Positions 1 through 10,949 of a stretch of DNA of 64,000 nt are shown here, one piece after another. Position numbers and translations under genes: made by a program. Position 1 is the first letter of the stretch; each line of letters opens with the position of its first letter. Origin of the DNA: Ceratopteris richardii (taxonomy: Eukaryota > Streptophyta > Polypodiopsida > Polypodiales > Pteridaceae); the NCBI GenBank assembly GCA_020310875.1, contig CM035437.1, forward strand, positions 48,311,296-48,375,295. The letters are read 5' to 3'. The notes under the pieces were generated by a model, which was given only the letters and a program-made list of their open reading frames with translations, had not been told where the DNA came from and searched no databases.

Positions 1-703
1 TAGCATACTTTCGATGTCACTTATCTTGGACTTTTGAGCTACTATCTTGGCATCCAGTTTGTATCTGCATTGTTATGCATCAAGCAAAATATGTTGAAAA
101 ACTACTTCAACATTTTGACTTTGAGGATTGCAAGCCAGTTTCTACACCGGTTGAGACAGGATTCAGGTTCTCAGCTAAAGATTCCATTTACCAGTTGAGT
201 CGATTCATGCATAGCCCTGGCTCTAAAGCATTGGCAAGCGGTGAAATGTGTGTTTGGATATCTCCGATGCACTTTGAGCTTAGGTCTCTTTTATGGCAGA
301 GATGTTCGGCCATGCTTGCATGCTTTTACAGATAGTGATTGGGCTGGTTGTGGCAACATCGAGTTGTGAAGCTAAGTACAGGGCAGCTTTCACAGCTACA
401 GTGGAATGTATATGGATGAGATGCCTATTGATGGATCTTTGCATGGAGATTGATGTTGCGACACATATTCTCATTGATAGTCAGACTGCTTTGGCTGTTG
501 CACGAAACCCAGTGTTTCATGCATGGACCAAACGTATTGAGGTGCATTATCACTATGTGAGAGAGCGACTTCATGCAAGAGATATTGATTTGGTATATAT
601 GCCTACACAAGATAATGTGGCAGACATATTCACCAAAGCTCTTCCACAGGAAAAGTTTGAAGCTTTTCGCAAAGCTTTAGGCTTACTACCTTGTGGGGGC
701 TGA
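1..703 (+). pseudogene. Ty1/copia element A: end of reverse transcriptase and RNase H, broken
   Basis: This is the 3' end of a copia pol gene, entering from outside the window. Positions 1-200 read as the last part of the RT domain (an LSYYLGIQF-like stretch, then QAKYVEKLLQHFDFEDCKPVSTP), but in more than one frame. From about 350 the RNase H domain is clear: SCEAKYRAA, the DSQTALAVARNPVFHAWTK region, HYHYVRERL, and the terminal NVADIFTKALPQEKFEAFRKALGL, closing with TGA at 701-703. A segment between the two parts (about 210-350) is rearranged or deleted. A polypurine tract and LTR follow directly. The protein would copy element RNA into DNA in virus-like particles, but this copy cannot code for a complete enzyme. 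Assignment to copia is secure; membership of the same family as A' at 34643 rests on similar LTRs. Confidence 0.85.
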
Positions 704-738
704 TCTGTCACTCCTTGTATGTGTTCACATCATTCGCT

Positions 739-749
739 CCAGGGGGGTT
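739..749 (+). other. Polypurine tract of element A
   Basis: A purine-rich run (AGGGGGG then TT) lies immediately before the LTR start TGTTACAC. It is in the right place to prime plus-strand DNA synthesis of the element. Confidence 0.6.
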
Positions 750-1029
750 TGTTACACTTATGTTTTCCTCGAGTAGCTTTGAGGTGAACCTTTTCCCTAT
801 ACATGGGCACTTTTTACTCTAGTGTTGACCCCATGTTACCACATACTTGATACTCTCATATGTGGTGGTACTTTGTACTTAGGGATATTATTCAGCTCTT
901 ACTTCAGTTCAGTTCATCGATCAATAGAGAGATCTATTCCAGTCATCGTCTTCTCCGTGTGTCTTGCTGTGTTTCTGCTCCTTGTGTGTGCTTCTCGTGT
1001 GTCTCTCGCACTTCTGCACACACCCAACA
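750..1029 (+). repeat. 3' LTR of copia element A
   Basis: The segment begins TGTTACAC and ends CCCAACA, the usual TG...CA form. It aligns over nearly its whole length with 34643-34935, where the matching sequence is followed by a primer-binding site. That identifies both as LTRs of one family (about 280-293 bp). The two copies differ by scattered substitutions and a short insertion near the middle, so they belong to different or old insertions. Confidence 0.85.
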
Positions 1030-1090
1030 TTACCATAGTTTCATGATTTTCCAACTTCCATTTACTCAAGATTTTTTTCTTCCAATCCAA

Positions 1091-1524
1091 ATTATGTACA
1101 CTCTTAGTGCTCAAAAGCTTTCATAATTGTTTTCATCTTCAAACTTCCTAGGTCCCCTTTTCTTATTAGAGTGTAAATCTAGTGCATACATAGCAAATGC
1201 CATGCATACATACTAGATCTAGTGCATACAAAGCTTTTGAGCGCTAAGAGTGTACATAATCTAGCATGTATGCACTAGATCTAGTATGTATGCATGGCAC
1301 ACACTTTCTAGATCTAGCATGTATGCACTAGATCTAGAAAGTGTGTGCCATCCATACATACTAGATCTAGTGCATACATGCTAGATTATGTACACTCTTA
1401 GCGCTCAAAAGCTTTCATAATTTTTTTCATCTTCAAACTTCCTAGGTCCCCTTTTCTTATTAGAGTGTAAATCTAGTGCATACATAGCAAATGCCATGCA
1501 TACATACTAGATCTAGTGCATACA
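1091..1524. repeat. Inverted repeat with 87-bp arms flanked by 140-bp direct repeats
   Basis: Positions 1231-1317 and 1328-1414 are reverse complements with one visible mismatch, separated by about 10 bp. The arms are built from TACTAGATCTAG and TGCATACAT words. Direct repeats of about 140 bp (1091-1230 and 1385-1524, offset 294) flank and partly overlap this structure. There is no coding potential. It could be a foldback or MITE-like element, or a local inverted duplication; terminal repeats and a target-site duplication were not identified. Confidence 0.8.
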
Positions 1525-2268
1525 TGCTAGATCTAGAAAGTGTGTGCCACATCTAGTCCGTACATACTAAATATATGCTTGCAATTTAGGATCTCTACTC
1601 TTTCGGATATCTCACATGATATGGATTTTAAACCGCTCACTTGATTTCATCTATGAATATGAAAGCCTCATGGAAGAAGAGATATTTTTCTACAATTAAA
1701 TATTTCAAAACATCACATGAAAAGAAAGCTAGAAAACAAAAACTCAAACCTTTCCTATTCAAATGAGGGTTAAAACATGACCAAGCATAAAAAGAGGATT
1801 TAAAGCTTGAAAGTAACACATAGATGACACAAAGTTTCATAAGAAGGTTTGTATATTGGAGTTAAAATACTTAAAAGTACCTCTTTGAAACGTGCAATGT
1901 CTATACAAAGCATCAAAATCGAGACTTCACAATGGAGAGCATAGAAGATACTCTAGGAATCATACATACCATGTGTCATATTAATCATGTGTCATAACAT
2001 ATCTTTTTCTCCATATATTTTTATCTAATTTTCATGAATAGTAGCCCATAAGCTCTTTCACTTGTGCAACTTATGCAATCAAAATAGACATTAGATGCTT
2101 ATAATATGAAAATGTTTGTGGATTGGAGCTTATAAAAGGTATTTTTGATGAGGGTATATAGTCAATAACCATGCCTAAAAATAATGAATGATGTATTTCA
2201 TATGTTGGTTGTTGATTATTAGGTGGTTCCAACTGGCATTGTGTAGATACATGATAGGTCACATATTA
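1525..2268. other. AT-rich intergenic sequence, no gene seen
   Basis: No homology to a known protein or repeat was recognised on either strand. Only short chance reading frames are present. Confidence 0.6.
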
Positions 2269-2335
2269 GTCGGAGGTAAGCAACACGAAGGTAATGTCAG
2301 GTAATGTCAGGTAATGTCGGAGGTAAGCAACACGA
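2269..2335. repeat. Short duplication and 10-bp tandem repeat at truncated gag end
   Basis: A 20-bp word (GTCGGAGGTAAGCAACACGA) occurs at 2269-2288 and 2316-2335. Between and overlapping them lie three tandem copies of AGGTAATGTC (2289-2318). The second 20-mer is part of the gag reading frame on the minus strand (EARVAYLR), so the repeat sits exactly where element C is cut off. Confidence 0.75.
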
Positions 2336-2757
2336 GCCTCATTCCTAGCTTGGTACAATGTGGTAAGTGTATCCCAAGCAGCCTTAGCTGTTCTGCAAGA
2401 GCGAATATGAGGAATAAGGGCACGTTTGATAGACCAAGCTATCCATGCATGTGCCTGGGCATCTCTACCATCGCAATGAATCTGCTCTGCAGTAGGTGCA
2501 GCACTAGAAATAGCAGCACGAATAGGAATCTACACAATATCATCTTCGACACCATCTCCATCAGCTCGGCCAGCACCTGTATTTGCAGTACCTGTTGTTA
2601 CAGGTGTAACATGATATCTTTCAACACCCTGCACAATGTTCCACAATCCTTTTGCAACCAATACATATCGCATCATATAAGCCCATAATGGGTAGTTGGT
2701 ACCATCCAACTTATCCTCAACAGCCAACATACGGAATACATCACTGCTTTTAGCCAT
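2319..2757 (-). pseudogene. Copia element C gag fragment
   Basis: The reading frame starts at ATG 2757 on the minus strand with a gag N-terminus (DVFRMLAVEDKLDGTNYPLW, then LVAKGLWNIV). This closely resembles the gag start of element A' at 35215 (EDKLDGTKYPMWSYMM). Beyond a stop near 2530, the same gag continues as CDGRDAQAHAWIAW, IPHIRSCRTAKAAWDTL and RNEARVAYLR down to about 2319, where it stops abruptly at a small repeat. Gag would form the virus-like particle. Nothing of protease, integrase or RT follows, so the element lost its 3' part. Its PBS and 5' LTR lie upstream at 3050-3293. Confidence 0.85.
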
Positions 2758-3049
2758 GGCCGGTGACTAAAATACCTTGATGCAGAAACTTGATTGTATC
2801 TCAAAGAGTTGAACAGAACTACCTAGACGAATTCTACTAGACGTGTAGCAGACTTCGAGACACATATACTGGCAAATAGAAACTGGTATATACCTTTGGC
2901 ACAAAAAGACAAAATAGCCTGCACAAGCCTTGCGATAGTGCGTTCGGAGGCCAAAACAAGGTCAGCCTGAGTATGCTCACCAAATTTCATGTGAAACTGG
3001 GACTGCAAATGGAGGAGTGTCAATGGCGCCCTAGATGAAGCGACGACCT

Positions 3050-3061
3050 GCTTTGATACCA
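3050..3061 (-). other. Primer-binding site of element C
   Basis: On the minus strand this reads TGGTATCAAAGC, one base different from the TGGTATCAGAGC start of plant copia PBSs complementary to initiator methionine tRNA. It lies 2 bp inside the LTR end. Confidence 0.8.
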
Positions 3062-3063
3062 AT

Positions 3064-3293
3064 TGTTGGAGTTAGACGTCTGCGGAAGCACGTGACCAGC
3101 ACAAGGAAGAAGAAGAAGCTTGGAGCACAACACACAATACTGAATGTATTACTAGAGAATGTACAAAGATAAGTAGCCCATTAGGGCAATGGGCATATAT
3201 ACAAGTCGGGGGAAAAAAACTTCCTAAAGAGGGGAAAAAGTGCCCCGGCGGTCCTAGTGTGTTCACACACATCACTACCTAAATATATCAACA
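3064..3293 (-). repeat. 5' LTR of copia element C
   Basis: A 230-bp segment is bounded on the plus strand by TGTTGGAG and ATCAACA, giving TG...CA ends on either strand. It sits directly outside a PBS and about 300 bp upstream of the gag ATG on the minus strand. Only this one LTR was found, in keeping with loss of the 3' half of the element. Confidence 0.75.
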
Positions 3294-4303
3294 TAAATCT
3301 AACTTAATTCCTCTTGGGGAAGTCTAGTTAACTTAAAGAGCTAAATTTCAAGAGTAATCTTTTGAAAAATAATGAACCACACACTGAGAATGATGTTTAG
3401 CAACTGATGACATCATCCCGATTTTCACGGGCTGCTACAATTTGAGATGAGTGAGTAGAAAAATGAACATAACTCCACATTTAGGAATTCAATTATTATG
3501 AAACTTTGTATGCTTATCCTAGACAGTAATCTAAATCCAATAAGCTTTAAATCATTGAATTTGGATAAGTACACCCTGAGAAACAGCTCTGACAAGATGA
3601 GTAAAAAAGTCGGGTACCTGACAGAGAAGTGAAAATGACAGACATGGTTGACTTCAACTGAACATAACTGAAGATTGCAAATACCCAAATGAAATGAAAA
3701 TTGATGAGCATATAGTAGACTTATAGAGCTAACTTTATCAAGCTAAATCACTGAAAATGATGCACCAAGCTCAGAGGAACCATCTCTGCAATCTGATTGA
3801 GAAAACTGAGAGATATGGCAATGAGTAGTACACTTCACAACAACATGGAAATATGAACTCAAATAATCATCAAAATGAAAGTATATTGCTTGTACAATAC
3901 AATGGAATTATTGATACATATGTGTGCATTGGAATCACACCTTGATATGGCATAAAGCTCAACTCTTGGAGGTCTTCACATAGGTCTCTCTAACCACGAC
4001 TAAAGTTGCCATCTATTTATAGTTGAGTTTGGGAGGCTAACTTCCCTCAATCACTCTCCAATCAATTAGTGATTGATTTGATTCTCTACCTACCACAAAT
4101 CACGAATTCGTGGATCCTCTTTCTTTTTTGATCAAGTGGACTCAAGCACTTAAGATTCTCTCACTTTTACATTAAGTAAACCCTTCAAAAGTCACAAGAG
4201 GTAGTTCACAAGTGAACTTTGCATAGTCTTCATTTTAAAGCTTCTTCTATGACTTTGTGGGACTCAAGCCAATACTTAGGCTTGTCATAGACTTGCTCCA
4301 ACA
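3294..4303 (-). repeat. Probable LTR remnant, otherwise non-coding
   Basis: No protein homology is visible. On the minus strand, CCGAGGAG at 4304-4311 is followed at 4303 by TGTTGGAGC, which looks like a polypurine tract and LTR start. A TATAAATA box lies at about 4015-4022. This suggests an LTR fragment reading leftwards; its far end was not found. Element B coding sequence begins abruptly at 4311. Confidence 0.35.
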
Positions 4304-4310
4304 CTCCTCG

Positions 4311-7300
4311 GCTGAAGATTTAGGAACAGATGACTCATGGGTGTTGGACAGTGGTGCATCTCATCACATGACGAATAAAAAAGACCTTTACAGTTTTGTA
4401 TAGCCTCTAAAGGAACCCATCACAATAAAGGTACGGAACAATGTAAGATGTCTTGCAAAGGGTGAAGGTACGGTTTCTTTCATTAACTCTAATGGTGATA
4501 TCAGAAAGCTTACAAATGTGTTGTAGGTTCCACAAATAAAATGAAATCTACTTTTAGTAGCTTCTATAACTGATCAAGGTCATCAAGTATCTTTCAGTAA
4601 GACAGGAGCTAAGATTATGGATGGTAACAACAACATTGTTGGGACTGGCATAAGGAGGAACAACCTGTATGAGTTGTGTGCTCTTACAACCACTACAAAC
4701 GTGGGCACAAGTAAGCTATGGCATGAGAGATTCGGCCACATTGGATACCCTGTACTGAAGGAGATGCATCGCAGAGGTATGGTTGCACACCTACCATCGA
4801 TTGCAGAAATGAAGGAACCATGTGAAGCTTGCATGATGGGCAAGAAACAGAGGAAGGCGTTTCCACAAGAAAGCAAGAACAGGGCAAGCTATCCTCTAGA
4901 GTTGGTGCATGTTGACTTGTGCAGAAAAATGCCTACACAAGCCTTAGGCAAATCTTCCTACTTAATGTTACTTGTCAACGACTATAGCAAGAAGATGTGG
5001 GTGGACTTCCTTCGCGATAAGGTTCAAGCTTTTGGTAAGTTTAAAGAATATTGGCTTCAGCTTGTTGAAACTGAAACATGGAAGAAGATGAAGAAATTGA
5101 GGACAGATGGTGGTGGTGAGTTCACATCAATAGAGTTTGAAGATTTCCGCAAGAGTAAGGGAATCAAGCATCAACTCACAATGGCACATAGTCCTCAACA
5201 GAAAAATGTTGCAGAACATCGGAATCGAACCATCATGGAGATGGCAAGGTGCATGTTGAAAGGAAAGGGTTTGCCTAATCAATTTTGGGCAGAGGCTTTC
5301 AGCACTGCTGTCTACATCTTGAATCGAAGCTACACCAAGGCACTTGATGGAAAGAATCCACAAGAAGCCTACACTGGTAAAAAGCCTTCTGTTTCCCATT
5401 TCAAAGTATTTGGAAGTGAATGTTATGTACATGTTCCAGATAGGGAGAGAAACAAGCTTCAACCAAAAAGCATCAAATGTATCTTCCTAGGGTATAGCGA
5501 AGATAAGAAGCCTTATAAGCTTTATGACCATGAGGCTAAGAAGATCCTGGCGAGTCGTGATGTGGTGTTTAAGGAGGAGTAGCCACATGCAGTGGAGGAG
5601 GAAAAGAGAGCTTCTACTTTATCATCGGGCAAAGGGGCAATCCACTATGAACCTCGCCCAAGAGCTATCCCTTCTACACAAGAGAAGGAAGTATCATCTT
5701 CAGTTTATGAGTCTGAAAGTCACCAACCTATCGACACCCAAGTGGAAAAGCCATTGCCACGTTGGGTGAGGCAGCTCTATGATTCTGCAAACCCTGTCCC
5801 ACAGTCACTAGAATAGGTTGCAGATGGACTGAGGCAATCACAGAGAATAGAGGAATAGAGATGGGCAACCGCCCATATTGTAAACACAGCCTTGATGGCT
5901 GATCTCATTCAAGAACAAGCGAAGCAACCAACCAATGTGGAAGAGGCACTCCATGATCCGAATTCGAGGGTTCCCATGCAAATAGAATACAACAATATCA
6001 TGAAGAATGGAACTTGGGAGCTAGTGGATGGACCCCCTAAGCATAAATTCATTGGAACCAAGTGGGTCTGGAAGCTAAAGTACAAGTCTGATGGTACTCT
6101 AGAAAAGTATAAAGCAAGACTTGTTGCACAAGGCTACTCACAAGTTGAAGGCATTGACTTTTGTGAATCATTTGCCCCGACTACAAGAATTACTACTATC
6201 CGAGTAGTACTAGTTGTGGCTACACATCAGCGTTGTCCACTCTATCACATGGATGTCAAGTCAATGTTCCTGAATGGAGACCTCAAGGAGGAGGTATATG
6301 TGTCTTAGCCACCAAGATTTGAGGCTTCTGATTCAGAGAACAAGGTATGTAAGCTAAAGAAGGCATTATATGGGCTAAAACAAGCCCCTAGAGCATGGTA
6401 CCAATGGATAGATAAGTATCTCTTGGACCTAGGTTTCAAAAGATGTGCTTCTGATGCTAACTTGTATGTTCTAAAGAGAGGAGGAAAGACAATTGTGCTT
6501 GTACTCTATGTAGATGACCTTGTGATTACAGGAAATGATGATGCTCTTCTTCAACAAACAAAAGATGCACTGAGTTTAGAATTTGAAATGACAGACTTGT
6601 TCTTAATGCATTATTGCTTAGGTCTTGAAGTTTGGTAGGAACCAGGGAAGATTTTCATTTCTCAACAAAAGTATGCAAGGCAGATATTGAAGGCATTCCA
6701 CATGGAGGATTGCAAGGAAATTTCTACACCTATGGAGGTCAACACAAAATTATCTATTGAAGGTACTTCACCTACAGTGGATATTGGAAGATACAAGGAA
6801 TTAGTTGGAAGTCTCATCTAATTGTTCAATAGTAGACCAGACATCTCTTATGTTGTCGGAGTAGTAAGCAGGTTCTCTAACAAGCCTTGCCAAACGCATT
6901 GGAAGGCAAGCATGCAGATACTCAGGTCTGTGAAAGGAACCATTGATTATGGTATTCTTTATGAAGAAGGATCATCTCTAGTCGGATACTATGACTCAAA
7001 TTAGGCAGGAGATATTGATACGAGAAAATCAGTTTTTGGATATTTCTTTTCTTTAGGATCAGGGATTTTCTCTTGGATTATTAAGAAGCAACCGACTATA
7101 GCATTATCTTCTACTAAAGCTGAATACAAAGCTGCATGCATCGCAGCATGTGAAGCAGTATGGTTGAGGAGGATCCTATGGCACATAGGAATACAAGGAC
7201 AGGATGCTACAGAGTTGAAGTGTGACAACCAAAGTTGCATGGACATCGCCAAAAATCATGTTTTCCATGCACGTACCAAGCACATAGAAATCCAGTATCA

Positions 7301-7448
7301 CTATGTGCATGAGTTGATTGAGGATGGGGTCATGGAGATAAGCTATTGTCCTACTAAAGAAAATGGAGCAGACATCTTCACCAAGGCTCTTGGGAGAGAG
7401 CAACTTCTTCGACACTTTTTAAAGCTTGGGATTGGACCAAGGAGGTAG
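4311..7448 (+). pseudogene. Copia element B pol: protease, integrase, RT, RNase H with nonsense codons
   Basis: One reading frame covers the whole stretch without a frameshift. Domains in order: protease (DSGASHH near 4347); GAG-pre-integrase (LWHERFGHIGYP, then CEACMMGKK, a HHCC zinc motif) at 4715-4855; integrase core with HVD, RTDGGGEF and a Glu in AEHRNR (4905-5230) and C-terminal KVFGSECYVHVP; RT from about 5895 ([28 protein letters not shown] near 6510); and RNase H (STKAEYKAA, ADIFTKAL). The longest open part is integrase, 4617-5582. In-frame stops lie at 4401, 4524, 4542, 5580, 5814, 5856, 6306, 6636, 6819 and 7002, so it cannot make a polyprotein. Gag and 5' LTR are missing. The second half (from 5824) reappears at 37048. 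Confidence 0.93.
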
Positions 7449-7469
7449 TTCACCATAGGGTGGACATTG

Positions 7470-7481
7470 AGGGGGGAGGGG
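7470..7481 (+). other. Polypurine tract of element B
   Basis: AGGGGGGAGGGG directly precedes the LTR start TGTTAGATATG, 20 bp after the pol stop codon. Confidence 0.8.
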
Positions 7482-8131
7482 TGTTAGATATGCTCAATAC
7501 TCCACCCTCATGTGACCACAAATGATCCATGGTGCTCTAAGTTGTAAGGCAACCATTATGAGGAGAAGCCATTGTGAGAGCCCGGACATTTGTGGAACCC
7601 TAACTTCCAAGTTAGATGAGGTCTATGTGTGACCGTTGATGGTTGTAGATGATCTTTGTGAGCCTAGCCATTAGGTTAGGTAGGGCATAAACTTCCAAGC
7701 CATTGGGTTGCCATTTAAGGTGAAAGTAAAGGCCCTGTGGCATCATGCGGTTTCCCCATAGAACCTTAATGGGGGGAGTGGAGAGGGGGGCTTTCCAGAT
7801 CGTATATTTTACTGATTATTTGTATCTCCCGACTACAGTTATCTATACCGAACCGCCTTGTAAAAGCTATATAATCACGGCCTAGGTTGATCTTTACATA
7901 ACATTGCGCACTAGTAAGCCCTTCATCTAGAGTCAATCTAGATCGCCATCTAAGCTCCACATTGGGAGCGCATGGGTGGATAGCACCATAATTGTAACTG
8001 CATTATGCTCGACAATCTGAGAATTTGTGTTCTCTATCTCTCAGTCTGCATCTATCTTTGTCTGCGTTTTTTCTCTCAACTCTATCTACAGGTCTATTCC
8101 GATGTGCTGTTATTTTCTTATAGTTGCAACA
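7482..8131 (+). repeat. 3' LTR of element B
   Basis: The LTR starts TGTTAGAT right after the polypurine tract. The end is placed at GTTGCAACA (8131), giving about 650 bp with TG...CA ends. A TATA-like CTATATAATC at about 7868 and a C/T-rich stretch near 8035-8090 fit a promoter and 5' leader. No second LTR is in the window to confirm the right edge, so the end is an inference. Confidence 0.6.
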
Positions 8132-9780
8132 TTTTTTAGTGTCTCATCTCTAAAGCAACTTCAAAAAGCTTCTCTTAGTCGATATACCTTCTCTCACAAC
8201 AATGGTATTTACAGCTTTTATAGGTTATGCTATATGCACATAGGAGACTTAATAATTGAAGAAGTGATTCCAAAGGATTCATATTCCAAAATAATGGACC
8301 ATACACTTCATATGCAAACCGCTATAAAAGAATTAATGGGAAAACAATACTATAGATTGTTAAGAAACACTAGGGAAGCGAGTATGTGAACAACTTAAAA
8401 GGTGACGCCAAATATGGAAATCATGGATATGATTAGCAATATAGGAAGATCCATCAAAAGGTCAAAACTATAATATAAATGACCAAAAGATTACCAAGGT
8501 AAGGGTGGGAGGCAGGGAAAGTGATGTAAAGAGGGTGAAGAAAGAGATGAAAAAGAAGGGTGGGAGGGTGGGAAAACAATCAAAATGACACCATAGATAG
8601 CATGAAATGATGGCTTAAGAGGCTCCTCTCAATGAAGAGAAATCCAGATGACCAAACTTAAGCAATACCACCTTCAAAATCTCCAAAATCACTACCAAAA
8701 GGACCATCAAGAGCTCCACTTAGAGCTCTAATATCATACAGAGAGTACATATGTGAAAGAAAAATGAAAAGAAGAGTTTACTCATGAATTGTGAGAGTGT
8801 AAGAAACTTTAACTAAGTAGACCAAGAAATGGATAAACTCTCATGGATTACAAATGAGTTTGCCAAGATCAAGAAGTGGGCTCTCCAAGCTCCTAATCAA
8901 ATACAAAGCGGGGGAGAGGCCCTCCTTATATAGAGATGGAGGAGGCTCACCAAAGTACATCGCATCACATGATGGATAACTCTCCTTGGAGGACAATGAA
9001 TACAAGGTAGAAGCAAATGGCAAGGTACCCAAATACAATGAAGTAAAACTAAAATACTATGAAATGGAGTGTCTCTTGGTTACAAATTAAGATGCATTTA
9101 TACGAATACAAATGGATGAAGTCATGCATGTCGTCAACATCATAGACATGGGTCATGACAATATGAGAAGCGGTCCTCTTAAAGTTTGTTCGCTCCTGTC
9201 AAACTTTTGGATATTATCAGATTCAACCATGTAGGCGGCTATACACTGCACATAAAGTTGTAGACTTGAAAATTTATATAATGGTGTGTCTCAATGGAGC
9301 TTTTTATGATTAGTTATAGTATGCGTTTGCACAACACAGAGACCATGCATGTGCGAAAAAATGAGGTGCAGAGAGCAGTCTTTCCATCTATTAGCCATAT
9401 CATGATCTTCATGTTCAGCCACATATTTGATTGCATTGCCATATCATGATCTTCATGTTCAGCCACATATTTGATTTCATGTTGAATCCCATTGTGATTG
9501 TCTTCTCGTCCATGCACAAGAGGAAAGTCAATCATCAGTGAGCATTGTACAAATCTCAAGGGTAGTTTAAAACTGCTAGTATCACAGTTTTCCGTTGTTA
9601 TTCTCATTTATGTGCAGTAATATATCCTTTGATCCAAAATAAAACAGCCGGAAAGGAACTGAATCTGTGATACAATTGAAATCCAGAATACAATGAAATC
9701 CAGAACATAGTAGACTGGATTGAGTTATTGATGGGACTAGAATTTCTGTCGGAGCTACAGAATACAGTGAATAGCACGTA
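8132..9780. other. Non-coding stretch; possible minus-strand promoter remnant
   Basis: No protein homology was recognised; the 120-residue open frame at 8027-8389 begins inside the LTR and resembles nothing known to me. On the minus strand a TATATAAGG box at about 8926-8934 precedes a G/C-rich leader, which could be an old LTR promoter. Between 8577 and 8750 this copy lacks about ten single bases present in the second copy. Confidence 0.45.
9394..9480. repeat. 44-bp tandem duplication
   Basis: GCCATATCATGATCTTCATG and the bases after it occur twice in tandem with a 44-bp period. The same duplication is found at about 40634-40720 in the second copy, so it predates the 31-kb duplication. Confidence 0.85.
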
Positions 9781-10631
9781 CTAGACAAAAGAGAAGGCAT
9801 AATTCTTAGCCTGAGTAGTAGGATCGAATATACCAAAGGATTTCTCGTAAGCTGCGCCACCCTTTTGATTTTCATCAAAGAGAGCAAATATGTAGGTGGA
9901 GATGAGCTGGTTTGGCTTTTTTGGTGTCCCCTTGCGCACGCTGGCTACCAAATTGGAGTTATACGCCTGAGCATTTTGAGTTGTTGCAGCCGAATGACCC
10001 GAATGAGGCCATCCAGTCTCAGTCACCACGACAGGTATGATATCATGCCCCATTGCGGCCATGGCGTAAATCAGAGTGTCTACTTGCGCATCGAAGAGGT
10101 TGCTGTAGTACAGTCCACTTCCAGAGTCCGTGACTCCCGAATTCTGCTGGAAGAGTGCGTATTGCAGAGAGATGCTTCCCCCAGCACCGATATATGCAAA
10201 CAAGGGATAGACATTTGCGAGGAATGGAGCACCGGTCGTAGAAAGAAAGTTGAGGACGGAACTCATCTGTCCTTGGATCGACGTGGCGAAGGCCGCACTG
10301 GATGGAGGAAAGGATTTGCTGGAGTCTATGACATCCATTGCGTTCGTGGTAGAAACGTGGATGCTGCCATCCAGTCCAGCGGCCTGAAGGGCGTTGTGAA
10401 TATTAGACATGGCCGGGAAGAGGTACTGAGACAGACCGGCATTCTGGGTGAGGACTTCATTCCCCACAGCGATGATAGTGATGGAGGAAGCGTACGGAAC
10501 GATGTTGGATTGCACCCAATAACAAATAATATGAAGGCAATATACTACAGTACAATCACCTAAAGACGGGATATTTAAACCGTTATGCAGGACATGATCG
10601 CGCTTACAGCTATTGAGAAGGACGGTACCAT
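9781..10631 (-). pseudogene. GH17 glucan endo-1,3-beta-glucosidase, truncated (GH17-1)
   Basis: From about 10530 down to the stop at 9781 the frame is a good GH17 C-terminal two thirds: WVQSNIVPYASSITI, the acid/base Glu in AVGNEVL, the nucleophile Glu in VVTETGWPHSG, then FALFDENQK and FGIFDPTTQ, with no C-terminal X8 domain. The family cleaves 1,3-beta-glucan in cell walls or apoplast and includes PR-2 defence proteins. The start is broken. A signal-peptide exon begins at ATG 10631 (MVPSFSIAVSA) but hits a stop after 18 codons. A partial intron follows, and the first ~100 residues of the mature enzyme are deleted. The open frame can be extended to an ATG at 10686, but those first ~55 residues are translated signal exon in the wrong frame plus intron. 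Best read as a pseudogene. Confidence 0.88.
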
Positions 10632-10805
10632 GGCTTCGACGCGAAGCTTCGATTGTTTGGTCATAAGTCGATAATCTCAATGACATTGTTTGGCTGAGCG
10701 ATATGTGTTTTATAGTTCTGTGCGGAAATCAATAGAATCTAGTGCACGGCAGTGTCATCTTCAGCGACATAACAATGAAATGTGTGTGTGTGTGCGTGTG
10801 TCTGA

Positions 10806-10840
10806 GAGAGAGATATATATATAGAGAGAGAGAGAGAGAT
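10806..10840. repeat. AG/AT microsatellite
   Basis: Runs of GA and a short TA run lie upstream of GH17-1. A (GA)n tract lies at the equivalent place upstream of GH17-2 (32941-32974), so it is part of the shared 5' flank of the GH17 copies. Confidence 0.8.
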
Positions 10841-10949
10841 TCAACGATGTAGTGCCCTCCATACTCGTCTCAATGATGTGGCCCACTGCCGCCCACATGT
10901 TTTCAATAATACTATGTTATTGCACAAAATAACCTAACTAGCTTGCATG

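Noticed and set aside
2314..2688. 124-residue plus-strand open frame
   Set aside because: It is the antisense shadow of the element C gag.
8027..8389. 120-residue open frame as a host gene
   Set aside because: It starts inside the element B LTR, has no known domain, and its conservation in the second copy only reflects the recent duplication.
9865..10563. 232-residue open frame on the plus strand
   Set aside because: It is antisense to the GH17-1 coding sequence and has no recognisable domain.
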